Assembly: GCF_905220975.1 (NCBI RefSeq)
Contig: NZ_CAJNBK010000003.1
Coordinates: 1-64,000 of the forward strand
Source of the DNA: Paraburkholderia haematera
GTDB lineage: Bacteria > Pseudomonadota > Gammaproteobacteria > Burkholderiales > Burkholderiaceae
DNA length: 64,000 bases
Direction of reading: 5' to 3'
Shown here: positions 38,601-45,192 of the stretch, piece by piece
How the letters are laid out: each line of letters starts with the position of its first letter
Position numbering within the stretch: position 1 is the first letter of the stretch
Position numbers and translations under genes: made by a program
Notes under the pieces: model-generated
Told to the model about the DNA's origin: nothing
Seen by the model: only the letters and a program-made list of their open reading frames with translations
Databases searched by the model: none

Positions 38601-40309
38601 TCGATTCGCGCAGCCTCGCATTTGCCGATGAAATCCGCGAGCGTACACAAGGCGCGGGTGTCGATATCGTGCTCAATTCGCTCGCCGGTGAAGCGATGGT
38701 GCGCAGCATCGACACGCTGCGTCCGTTCGGCCGTTTCCTCGAACTCGGCAAGCGTGACTTCTACGAGAACAGCCGCATCGGCTTGCGGCCGTTCCGCAAC
38801 AACATCAGCTATTTCGGTATCGATGCCGACCAGTTGATGAGCGCGTTGCCGGATCTGACCTCGCGTCTTTTCGAAGAGGTGATGCAACTGTTCGCGGGCG
38901 GCGTGCTGCATCCGCTGCCGTATCGTGCGTTCCCGGCGGAACGCGTCGAGGAAGCCTTCCGCCACATGCAGCAGGCGCGTCAGATCGGCAAGATCCTCGT
39001 GACGTATCCGGCAGGCACGCCCAGTCCATCACGCGCGACGGCCGGCGCTGACGCGCTGCAACTCGATCCGGCCGCGGCATATCTGATTGTCGGCGGCACG
39101 GGTGGGCTCGGTTTCGCCACCGCGCGCTGGATGATGTCGCGCGGCGCGCGAAATCTGACGCTCGCAAGCCGTTCAGGCGCCCTCGCACCGGAACTCGCCG
39201 CAGAGGCCGCGCGTTGGCGCGAAGGAAACGGCACACAGGTCCGCACGGCAGCGTGCGACGTCACGGACTCAGCCGCGCTCAACGCCTTGCTCGCCGATAT
39301 CGCCGCGCACGGCATGCCGCTCAAGGGCGTGCTTCATTCGGCGATGGTGATCGACGACGGCCTCGTACGGAATCTCGACGACGCGCGTTTCGCCGCGGTG
39401 CTCGCGCCGAAACTGGCCGGCGCATGGAACCTGCACCGCGCCACGCGTGGCACGAAACTCGATTTCTTCGTCGTGTATTCATCGGCGACGACTTTCCTCG
39501 GCAATCCGGGGCAGTCGAGTTACGTGGCGGCCAATACCTTCCTCGAGGCGCTGATCGCCCAACGTCGTGCGGCCGGTTTGCCAGGCACCTACATGGCGTG
39601 GGGACCGCTGGACGACGTCGGCTTCCTCGCGCGCAATGCCGAAACGCGCGAAGCGCTGCAGGCACGGATCGGCGGTTTGTCGATTACATCGGCCGAAGCG
39701 CTCACGGCGCTGGAGCGTGCGATCGTCGACATGAACGCAGGTGAAGCGGTGGTGCGGCTCGACTGGCAGGCGCTGTCCCTCGGCATGCCGGCGGCGCGCG
39801 CTCGCCGCTACACCGAACTTCATGCGCGCGGCAGTCACGAACCGGCACGTCAGGGTGGCGCGCAGATGCGCGACCAGATTCTTGGCCTGGCATTCGCCGA
39901 TGCGTTGCAACTGGTCGCAGAAACCTTGCAGGCGCAGATTGCACGCATCCTGCACATGTCGCCGGAAAAAATCGAAACCGGCCGCTCGATCCTCGATATG
40001 GGCATGGATTCGTTGATGGGCATGGAGCTCGGCATGGCTGTCGAGGAGAGCTTCCAGGTCAAGCTGTCGATCATGACGATGGCCGAAGGCGCAACGGTGC
40101 ATTCGCTGGCGCAGCGGATCGTCGAATCGATCCAGGCACAGGACGATGCGGCGGAGCCGAACGGCGTCGCGGCGCAGGTGGCGGCGGTCGCCGCGCAACA
40201 TGCGCTCGATGTCGGCGCTCATGCGCTGGCCGATGTCGCCGGTGCGTTGTCGGGGCAATCGGACACGGCAACGCCTGTCTCGACGCAAGCCGCGACGGAG
40301 CTCGCCTGA
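32660..40309 (+). CDS. wcbR: Highly reducing type I polyketide synthase, WcbR/RkpA-like
   Basis: A 2549-aa single-module synthase. Domain order: KS (1-430; Cys174 in DTACSSS, His310 in EAHGTGT, His350 in KTNVGH); AT (535-850; GHSVGE with Ser626, and YAFHS near 728-732); DH (about 900-1180; His927 in HxxxGxxxxP and Asp1103 in HPALMDSGFH); a methyltransferase-like region (about 1360-1560) whose SAM loop is degenerate (LELDSPSSD); ER (about 1790-2110; HGAAGGVG); KR (about 2125-2340; GGTGGLG and the Tyr of SSYVAANTF); ACP (Ser2451 in GMDSLMG). No thioesterase. A fully reducing module used iteratively would make a saturated long acyl chain, left on the ACP for release by another enzyme; the PLP synthase two genes downstream is the obvious candidate. 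In wcb and rkp loci the homologue is needed for surface capsule. Confidence 0.93.
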   Translation: MTKPIAIVGMACRFPGHVESPDDFWALLRDEKDAVTQVPADRFGTEFYQHPSKREAGKSYTFSAGVLDDVAGFDAAFFGISPREAQQMDPQQRLLLELAWETFEDAGVRPRDMEGSNCAVYIGVASPDYGNRFVDDLNAVDPYSATGNTLSIASNRLSYLFDLRGPSVSVDTACSSSLVALHQACQALQSGDAEMALAGGVNLLLHPFGFVTFSKASMLSPRGRCRAFDATGDGYVRSEGGALVMLKTLDRALADGDTIHAVIAGSGVNSDGYSQGGISVPGAATQAALLRTVYERAGVDPRSLAYVEAHGTGTAVGDPIEARALMEVASAGRPVDQPLLIGSVKTNVGHLETASGMAGLMKAILCLKHRAVPKTLHFETPNPAIDFVGGRLRVVDRLTPLDGGAEPLVIGVNSFGFGGTNAHIVLREAPVADATARAGNDATALSPLILSTRTAAALPALAARYLSRLESGTPWSTLASNAAHRREWLKHRAIVAPSTPAEARAALAALAMPTQDQTKPSLVHGETPGDDTRLALVFSGNGSQWAGMGKQLLEQEPVFRAALDELDALWRADGSASLVEVLREGVTATTLEATEHAQPLLFAIQVGVVRVIEARGVCYDVCLGHSVGEVAAAWAAGALTLQQAVHVIKIRSRAQASTRGTGRMAAAGLGEAAMRALMAQLGVDTAVEVAGVNSPQAVTLAGPLGALQVLEAAVKDSGRFFQMLELDYAFHSRQMDPIEPAVLQGLAALAPNATTRSFVSTVTGAELAGTELDAQYWWRNIREPVRFGDAVAQVAQTGVRLFLEIGPHSILRTYVTQTLDDARIPGRSLPTLKRNHDSAQMLHHAIYAMLANGARVDVERFAPKSARVALPSYPWQHERYWLGPTAEAYNLVNRRREHPLLGYRLREHALAWENQLDPAGLPMLADHVVDGGVAFPGAGYVEMALAAARVHFGTQSCAVENLEIRLPVVFQPQHSKLFRFTVDVRTASFTIETRERMSDEAWSLNVTGRLLASGCALSEEGDASALPATTLTDLFAQPAMSGSTLYANTAAIGLSYGPAFQWVRAVHVDVKADMALAEVDVPAVLAQTEAELGAYALHPALMDSGFHPLFALLASADQAEIEHAAYVPVQIGRIDYLRGDAIRYVVARIERRSPHSVVASFEFADEHGAIVARLGACCFRRVDLMGRRQHPPARYAYIAEARPLVADLDARMLPEPATLLEDAAAALSAQEDQPRRQTHLTEMLPLLDVLASAYALNALDAMNVFAQPSLPDCAHPALLARLVQIAVEDGLARRDGTHLVRDAAACANLPGIDELWRDLLAQSPAHVAELTLLAHCGAALPAVLRGEVSGAQILPPSRSSLVEHFFEASPTWAHVNALTGACLHRAIEAWSEPRRLRVLELDSPSSDVLQPLAIHMPVSRCDYTIAGTHEQLSGFDASEHPSIRIANVEFGDAPRLSGIEAGERYDIVVASHVLAAQTEPRALLAALRGWLAPGALVVIAEPRNSRFADIVFDLDTDAAHANARRAAWLSPVSLTKHLEEAGFEQVTRHTEQGLDLEGAPTLIVAREPSALASAGKDGEAQTPSAHWSLLYAAQAEIDETLAAALQAAGHTASSSTLTALRHDMSKLAAPAGCPHHVVFIAPDHVMSADADGTEVMQVQQQTTLALAQLVRDLTSVAGLMQPHLWIVTRGGAPVATPFADAATLRPEQAAMWGLGRVLANEHPELSCRLIDVSPACRDAGAELARELLASDGEEEVLLTSQGRYVPRMLSAASAALRRESAAAGRPQNEAAVLGFASPGSLRNLEWFALPQRELAVDEVEIEPVATGLNFRDVMYAMGLLSDEAVENGFAGATIGMELSGRVARVGRDVRRFAPGDAVLGFAPASFASHVRTKAEAIAHKPERLTFEEAATVPTTFFTAYYALCELARLRRGERVLVHGAAGGVGIAAIQLARHLGAEVFATAGSREKREFVRLLGADHVFDSRSLAFADEIRERTQGAGVDIVLNSLAGEAMVRSIDTLRPFGRFLELGKRDFYENSRIGLRPFRNNISYFGIDADQLMSALPDLTSRLFEEVMQLFAGGVLHPLPYRAFPAERVEEAFRHMQQARQIGKILVTYPAGTPSPSRATAGADALQLDPAAAYLIVGGTGGLGFATARWMMSRGARNLTLASRSGALAPELAAEAARWREGNGTQVRTAACDVTDSAALNALLADIAAHGMPLKGVLHSAMVIDDGLVRNLDDARFAAVLAPKLAGAWNLHRATRGTKLDFFVVYSSATTFLGNPGQSSYVAANTFLEALIAQRRAAGLPGTYMAWGPLDDVGFLARNAETREALQARIGGLSITSAEALTALERAIVDMNAGEAVVRLDWQALSLGMPAARARRYTELHARGSHEPARQGGAQMRDQILGLAFADALQLVAETLQAQIARILHMSPEKIETGRSILDMGMDSLMGMELGMAVEESFQVKLSIMTMAEGATVHSLAQRIVESIQAQDDAAEPNGVAAQVAAVAAQHALDVGAHALADVAGALSGQSDTATPVSTQAATELA

Positions 40310-41223
40310 TGAACGCCCCCGCAGGCTGGAGCCGCCGTGAAGGGACCCTCGCGCGGCCGTTGGCGCTAAGCGGCCACGGTCTGCATACTGGACGGCGCGT
40401 GAACGTGCGGATCCTCCCGCACGATACCGATGGCCCGCGTGGCATCGTGTTCCGGCGGATGCAGGGCGCCGGCGTGCTGGCTGAGTTCGCGGTGAGTCCG
40501 TCGCTGCGACGCGGCCAGCCGTTTTGCACGATGCTCGAAAGCACCGGTGGCGTCCGTGTGCGCACTGTCGAACACCTGCTGGCGTCGCTGCTGACCTGCG
40601 AAATCGATCGCGCAACGGTCGAGCTGGATGCGGAGGAAGTACCGATTCTGGACGGCAGCGCGCAGCCGTGGATCGAGGCGATCCGCGCATGCGGGCGGAC
40701 CGAATTGCCGCATGCGAAACGCTTCATTCGCGTGCTGCGTCCGGTGAAGATTGCCGACGGCGAAGGTACGCGCGACGAACGCAGCATCTCGATCGAACCG
40801 TCGTCCGCCTATGAAATGGCCGTGCGTAACGACCTGAAAGGCTTCGGCGCGTTGCGCTGGGACGGCGCGGTGACGCCTGCGAGTTTTGCCGAAGAGATCG
40901 CCCCGTCGCGTTCATACGGACGCGTCAAATGGGCGATCCCCGCCATTCTCGCCGGCTATGTGCGCGGCATGCCGATTCTGCGTGGCGCGCGCCTGTCGTG
41001 TACGGCTGCGATCGTCGGTAATCGCGTGCTGGGCGGGATGCGCGTACCCGACGAGTTCGTGCGGCACCGCGTGCTGGATCTGGTCGGCGACATGGCCATG
41101 GCCGGCGCGCCGTTGCTTGGCCGTGTCACGGCTTTGCGGCCGAGTCATGAAATGAACTACCGGCTGGTTGCCGAACTGCTCGCCACGCGCGACGCGTGGG
41201 AATGGGCCGAATTTCCGGCTTGA
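40309..41223 (+). CDS. LpxC-type zinc deacetylase paralogue, WcbS-like
   Basis: A 304-aa protein clearly related to LpxC (UDP-3-O-acyl-GlcNAc deacetylase). It shows SGHGLHTGR near residue 21, VRTVEHLLASL (catalytic Glu88, zinc ligand His89), VPILDGSAQPW, EFVRHRVLDLVGD (zinc ligands His253 and Asp257) and PSHEMN (His280). The lysine next to the zinc-binding His in E. coli LpxC is Arg254 here, and the active-site Thr of its ARTFG motif is replaced (PSRSYG). So the catalytic zinc site is kept but the substrate pocket has changed. It overlaps the PKS stop by one base. The probable role is removal of an N- or O-acyl group during anchor or capsule synthesis rather than lipid A synthesis. Confidence 0.85.
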   Translation: MNAPAGWSRREGTLARPLALSGHGLHTGRRVNVRILPHDTDGPRGIVFRRMQGAGVLAEFAVSPSLRRGQPFCTMLESTGGVRVRTVEHLLASLLTCEIDRATVELDAEEVPILDGSAQPWIEAIRACGRTELPHAKRFIRVLRPVKIADGEGTRDERSISIEPSSAYEMAVRNDLKGFGALRWDGAVTPASFAEEIAPSRSYGRVKWAIPAILAGYVRGMPILRGARLSCTAAIVGNRVLGGMRVPDEFVRHRVLDLVGDMAMAGAPLLGRVTALRPSHEMNYRLVAELLATRDAWEWAEFPA

Positions 41224-41265
41224 TATCGACATCGGGCCGGCACCTCACAGGGTTAATTGAACAGC

Positions 41266-42603
41266 ATGGGATTGGGTGATCACATCCGCCAGCAACTCGC
41301 CGCGAAGGCGTTGATGCGGCAACTGGAACGCGTCTCCGAAGAGGCGCAGACGCCGGGCGCGCCATTGCCTACTGGCGGCACGCGCGCGGCGCAGGACGCG
41401 TCGCGCGCCGCGCTGTGCAGCTTCGAGACCATGCCGGGTTATCAGCAGGTCGAAATATTGCGGCAGATGGGCGAGAAGCTGCAGGTCCAGTCGCCGTTTT
41501 TCCGCGTGCACGAAGGCATTGCGGGGGCGACCACCCAGATCGGCGGCGCGCAGTATCTGAACTACGCGAACTATAACTACCTCGGCCTTGCCGGCGATCC
41601 GCTCGTGTCCGCGCGCGCGAAAGAGGCGATCGACCGTTATGGCACGTCGGCGTCGGCGAGCCGGATGGTGGCGGGCGAACGGCCCGTGCAGCGCGACCTC
41701 GAAGCGGCGCTCGCCGCGTTGTACGAGGTGGACGATTGCGTTGTGTTCGTGAGCGGGCATGCAACCAACGTGACGGTGATCGGCTCGCTGTTCGGCCCCG
41801 GCGATCTGATTGTGCACGATTCGCTCGCGCACAACAGCATCGTGCAAGGTGCGCAATTGAGCGGCGCGAAACGGTTGAGTTTTCCGCACAACGACTGGCA
41901 GGCGCTCGACGCGCTGCTCGCGCGCGTGCGGCACGATTACCGGCGCGTGCTGATTGCGATCGAAGGCCTGTACAGCATGGACGGGGACATCCCCGATCTG
42001 GCGCAGTTCGTCGACATCAAACGCCGGCATGCCGCGTTCCTGATGGTCGACGAGGCACACTCGCTCGGCGTGCTGGGCGAGCAGGGCAAGGGCGTTCGCG
42101 AGCATTGCGGCGTGGCGAGTGGCGATGTCGATATCTGGATGGGCACGCTCAGCAAAACATTGGCGGGATGCGGCGGGTTTATCGCCGGCTCGCAGGCGCT
42201 GATCGATATCCTGCGGCATCTCGCGCCTGGCTTTCTGTATAGCGTTGGCCTCGCGCCTGCACTGGCGGCGGCGTCGCTCGCGGCGCTCGAACGGCTGATT
42301 GCGGAACCGGGGCGGGTGGCGCTGCTGCGCGCGCGTGGCAAACAGTTTCTGGATGAAGCGCGAGCCGCCGGTCTCGACACCGGCAAAAGCGCGGGTTATG
42401 CGGTCGTACCGATCATTACCGGCAGCACCTTGAAGGCGGCGCAGTGGGCCAACGCGATGTTTGCGGAAGGCATCAACGTGCAGCCGATTTTCTATCCTGC
42501 TGTCGAAGAGAAGGCGGCGCGTTTGCGGTTTTTCATCTGTTCGACGCATGAGCCGGAACAGATTAGCCGAACCATTGCGGCGCTCAAACGCCTGCCTCGT
42601 TAA
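41266..42603 (+). CDS. PLP-dependent alpha-oxoamine synthase (AONS/serine palmitoyltransferase-like), WcbT/RkpG-like
   Basis: A 445-aa member of the family that condenses an acyl thioester with an amino acid (BioF, KBL, HemA, SPT). PLP lysine Lys297 in GTLSKTLAGCGG; VDEAHSLG (262 onward) holds the PLP-ring Asp/His; GYAVVPIITGS and FICSTHEPEQI close the protein. It has an N-terminal extension of roughly 60-80 residues compared with BioF. I use the ATG at 41266; a TTG lies at 41257. Members of this family unload PKS chains in fumonisin-type and related pathways by decarboxylative condensation, so here it probably releases the WcbR acyl chain as a 2-amino-3-keto (sphingoid-like) lipid. Confidence 0.88.
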   Translation: MGLGDHIRQQLAAKALMRQLERVSEEAQTPGAPLPTGGTRAAQDASRAALCSFETMPGYQQVEILRQMGEKLQVQSPFFRVHEGIAGATTQIGGAQYLNYANYNYLGLAGDPLVSARAKEAIDRYGTSASASRMVAGERPVQRDLEAALAALYEVDDCVVFVSGHATNVTVIGSLFGPGDLIVHDSLAHNSIVQGAQLSGAKRLSFPHNDWQALDALLARVRHDYRRVLIAIEGLYSMDGDIPDLAQFVDIKRRHAAFLMVDEAHSLGVLGEQGKGVREHCGVASGDVDIWMGTLSKTLAGCGGFIAGSQALIDILRHLAPGFLYSVGLAPALAAASLAALERLIAEPGRVALLRARGKQFLDEARAAGLDTGKSAGYAVVPIITGSTLKAAQWANAMFAEGINVQPIFYPAVEEKAARLRFFICSTHEPEQISRTIAALKRLPR

Positions 42604-42630
42604 CGAGGAACACTCAGAGGATCACTCGCC

Positions 42631-43314
42631 ATGTACGCCGTTCAATCAGAGCGCGCTCGCGCACCATCTCAGGGCCGCGAATCCGGCGCGCTGCAGTTCC
42701 GTCCTGCGCGAGCCGAAGACGCCGAGGCGTGTGCGCCGTTGATCTTCGCCTCGGGCGTGCGTGAGTTCGGGTTCTTCCTCGGTGAAACCGACGACCGGTG
42801 CATCGCGTTTCTGAAATTCGCGTTCACGTCGAAGCACGGCCGCTTCTCCTATCAGCGGCACCGCGTCGCTGTGACGGGTCACGATAAGGTGGTGGCCGTG
42901 CTTGCCGTGCATGACGGCCGGAACATCTGGTTTGACGATCCTCATGTCGCGCTGATGCTGTTCGTGTTTTTTGGCGTGCGCTGCACCGTTGGAATGTTGT
43001 TGCGCGGGCTGGTGCTGGAGAGTGAGTTGCCCGCGCCTAAGTCGTCGCAGACGCTGATTGCGCATTGTGCGACCGTTGAACCGCTGAGGGGTACCGGTGT
43101 GTTCAGCGCGCTGCTGACCCATGCGTTGCGCGCGGGTCCGACGCACCATGAACCCGATCGGCAGGTCGTTCTGGACGTCCTGGTGAGCAATCGGCGTGCG
43201 TACGATTTGTATGAACGCCTGGGCTTTGTCGAGTTGCCGCGCCGAGCGCCGATTTCGCGCCGCTTGCCGCGCGAACTTGAGTCGGTGCGGATGCAACTGA
43301 TGCGTCGAGCCTGA
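42631..43314 (+). CDS. GNAT-family N-acyltransferase
   Basis: A 227-aa protein with GNAT features: FRPARAEDAEACAPLIFASG at the start, the acetyl-CoA-binding type segment CATVEPLRGTGVFSALLTHAL (Q/RxxGxG/A-like), and a C-terminal VLVSNRRAYDLYERLGFVEL beta-bulge region. A hydrophobic segment ALMLFVFFGVRCTVGMLL in the middle suggests membrane or lipid contact. It closes the lipid-gene block 28 nt after the AONS-like gene. Known bacterial ceramide synthases have a GNAT-like fold, so N-acylation of the amino-lipid is a reasonable inferred role. Confidence 0.8.
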   Translation: MYAVQSERARAPSQGRESGALQFRPARAEDAEACAPLIFASGVREFGFFLGETDDRCIAFLKFAFTSKHGRFSYQRHRVAVTGHDKVVAVLAVHDGRNIWFDDPHVALMLFVFFGVRCTVGMLLRGLVLESELPAPKSSQTLIAHCATVEPLRGTGVFSALLTHALRAGPTHHEPDRQVVLDVLVSNRRAYDLYERLGFVELPRRAPISRRLPRELESVRMQLMRRA

Positions 43315-43374
43315 TCGGAATTCGAGGGGCAGGTTGCGCAAATCTAAAAAAGTACGTAGAGAGGAAATAAGACC

Positions 43375-44802
43375 ATGCATATTCATCCAGTGATTCTTTG
43401 CGGCGGGAGCGGCACGCGGTTGTGGCCAATGTCGCGTGGCGGATATCCGAAGCAGTATCTCAAGCTGACGGGCGAAAACACGCTGGTTCAGCAAACCGCA
43501 TTGCGTCTGCGAGGCATCGCCGACATCGCATCGCCGATCGTCGTCACAAACAATGAACAGCGCTTTCTGGTTGCCGAGCAGTTGCGCCAGGTCGATGTCG
43601 TTTCATCGGCAATCGTGCTCGAGCCGGCCAGCCGCAACACGGCGCCGGCTATCGCGGTAGCGGCGTTGCTGGCTTTGCGCGAAAGCCCGGACTCGTTGTT
43701 GCTCGTTCTGCCGTCCGATCATGTGATTGCCGGCGAAGCGGCTTTCGTCAAAGCGGCCGAAACTGCCGCGCAGATTGCCAGAGACGGCTATCTGGTCACT
43801 TTCGGCATTACGCCAACCGAGCCGCACACCGGCTACGGCTACATCCGTGCGGGCTCGACGCTCGAAGGTGCGGAGAGCTTTGTGGTCGATTCCTTCGTCG
43901 AAAAGCCGGATACGGAAACGGCACAGCGTTTTCTCGCTGATGGGCGCTACTACTGGAATAGCGGCATGTTCATGCTGAAAGCCTCCACCTACATGGAGGA
44001 ACTGCGCCGCTACGAGCCAGAAATCGCGAAGCAGGCGGAGCTTTCGCTGGAGGGGGCGCAACGCGACCGTGATTTCGTCCGTCTCGAAGCACAAAGCTTC
44101 TCGGCCTGTTCCAACATCTCGGTCGACCATGCCGTGATGGAAAAAACGAAGCGCGCCGCCGTGGTCGCGGTAGCGGATCTCGGCTGGAACGACATCGGTT
44201 CGTGGACCGCGCTTGCTGACATTGCGGAGCGCGATGCGCAGGACAATGCCTTGATCGGCGACGTGCTAACCGATGCGGTGACCAATTCGTACATCCGCGC
44301 TGAACACCGGTTGGTGGCCGCAATCGGGCTGGATAACGTCGTGATCGTGGAGACGGCTGATGCGGTGCTCGTGGCGCATCGCGACCAGGCACAAGACGTC
44401 AAGAAGATCGTTGCGCAGTTGAATACCATGGGACGTCACGAGTCGGTCACACACCGTCGCGTGGTGCGGCCGTGGGGATCGTACGAAGGCATTGATAGCG
44501 GCGACCGGTTCCAGGTCAAGCGGATCGTCGTCAGCCCCGGCGCGCAACTGAGCCTGCAGATGCATCATCATCGTGCGGAGCATTGGATCGTCGTCAAGGG
44601 CACCGCACTCGTCACCAACGGCGATAAAGAAGTCATCCTCACTGAAAATCAATCGACGTACATTCCGCTCGGGGTTACGCACCGTTTGCTGAATCCGGGC
44701 AAGATTCCGCTCGAGTTGATCGAGGTGCAGTCTGGCGCCTATCTCGGCGAGGACGATATCGTCCGTTTCGAAGACACCTATGGGCGTGTCGCGAAGGCTT
44801 AA
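43375..44802 (+). CDS. manC: Mannose-1-phosphate guanylyltransferase / mannose-6-phosphate isomerase
   Basis: A 475-aa type II PMI-GMP enzyme making GDP-D-mannose. N-terminal pyrophosphorylase signature GGSGTRLWPMSRGGYPKQY, LPSDHVI, GYGYIR and FVEKPD; the C-terminal cupin (isomerase-like) domain has SLQMHHHRAEHWIVVKGTA with metal-binding His residues. GAGAGGAAAT lies 7 nt upstream of the ATG. It ends the capsule locus, as manC flanks the B. pseudomallei CPS I locus, and feeds gmd and the transferases. Confidence 0.95.
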   Translation: MHIHPVILCGGSGTRLWPMSRGGYPKQYLKLTGENTLVQQTALRLRGIADIASPIVVTNNEQRFLVAEQLRQVDVVSSAIVLEPASRNTAPAIAVAALLALRESPDSLLLVLPSDHVIAGEAAFVKAAETAAQIARDGYLVTFGITPTEPHTGYGYIRAGSTLEGAESFVVDSFVEKPDTETAQRFLADGRYYWNSGMFMLKASTYMEELRRYEPEIAKQAELSLEGAQRDRDFVRLEAQSFSACSNISVDHAVMEKTKRAAVVAVADLGWNDIGSWTALADIAERDAQDNALIGDVLTDAVTNSYIRAEHRLVAAIGLDNVVIVETADAVLVAHRDQAQDVKKIVAQLNTMGRHESVTHRRVVRPWGSYEGIDSGDRFQVKRIVVSPGAQLSLQMHHHRAEHWIVVKGTALVTNGDKEVILTENQSTYIPLGVTHRLLNPGKIPLELIEVQSGAYLGEDDIVRFEDTYGRVAKA

Positions 44803-44930
44803 CAGCAATCGCGTTTGCTCGCAGTGCACACGGTGGCGACCTCGTTGCCGTGTGACGATCGGCCTTCGCCAGCACACCCACGCGTGAGTTCCGTGCGGCC
44901 CGGTATGCGGAGTCACCGTCGTGCTCGGGA
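44803..44930. other. Gap between manC and the cysS leader
   Basis: 128 nt with no gene or clear manC terminator; only GC-rich non-coding sequence before the promoter at 44931. Confidence 0.5.
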
Positions 44931-44959
44931 TTGACCCGCCTCGAAACACGCGTTAGCAT
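44931..44959 (+). promoter_or_regulatory. Sigma-70-type promoter of the cysS leader
   Basis: TTGACC (44931-44936), a 17-nt spacer and TAGCAT (44954-44959). This is a good consensus pair with ideal spacing. Transcription should start near 44966, at or next to the leader ATG. Confidence 0.65.
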
Positions 44960-44966
44960 CGTTTCC

Positions 44967-45044
44967 ATGATTGCATCTATCTTCTCCCGTCCGCATTCTT
45001 TGCACGCATGCTGTTGCAGCCTGCCAAGGGGAGCTTGCGTCTAG
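44967..45044 (+). CDS. Polycysteine leader peptide of cysS
   Basis: A 25-codon ORF (ATG to TAG) with three consecutive cysteine codons, TGC TGT TGC, at residues 15-17 (45009-45017; residues HACCCSLP) and a fourth at residue 24 (RGAC). It lies between a promoter and a terminator hairpin, upstream of a cysteinyl-tRNA synthetase gene. The predicted transcript starts at the ATG, so it would be read as a leaderless message. Polycysteine, leaderless upstream ORFs controlling cysteine genes are known in mycobacteria. The expected role is to sense Cys-tRNA charging by ribosome stalling. There is no homology evidence, only position, composition and context. Confidence 0.62.
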   Translation: MIASIFSRPHSLHACCCSLPRGACV

Positions 45045-45073
45045 CGAGTCGATCTGTACCTGTCCGTATCCCT

Positions 45074-45107
45074 GAGGCCACCCGTTACAAGACCGGTGGC
45101 CTTTTTG
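45074..45107 (+). terminator. Terminator/attenuator hairpin in the cysS leader
   Basis: Stem GGCCACC (45076-45082) / GGTGGCC (45095-45101), extended inward past one mismatch, followed directly by TTTTT (45102-45106) and G-TTTT. It lies 29 nt after the leader stop codon and 86 nt before the cysS ATG, so it would stop transcription before cysS unless disrupted. Confidence 0.8.
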
Positions 45108-45192
45108 TTTTGGTCTGTCCGTTTTCGTATCTGGCGTGGGCTTTACGGTCTCTTTTACGCTCACTGCCGCGCTCAATACCACAGGAGTTCAC

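Noticed and set aside
44967..45192. cysS leader considered as a T-box
   Set aside because: No specifier loop or T-box sequence is visible; the Cys codons in a short frame argue for translation-based sensing instead.
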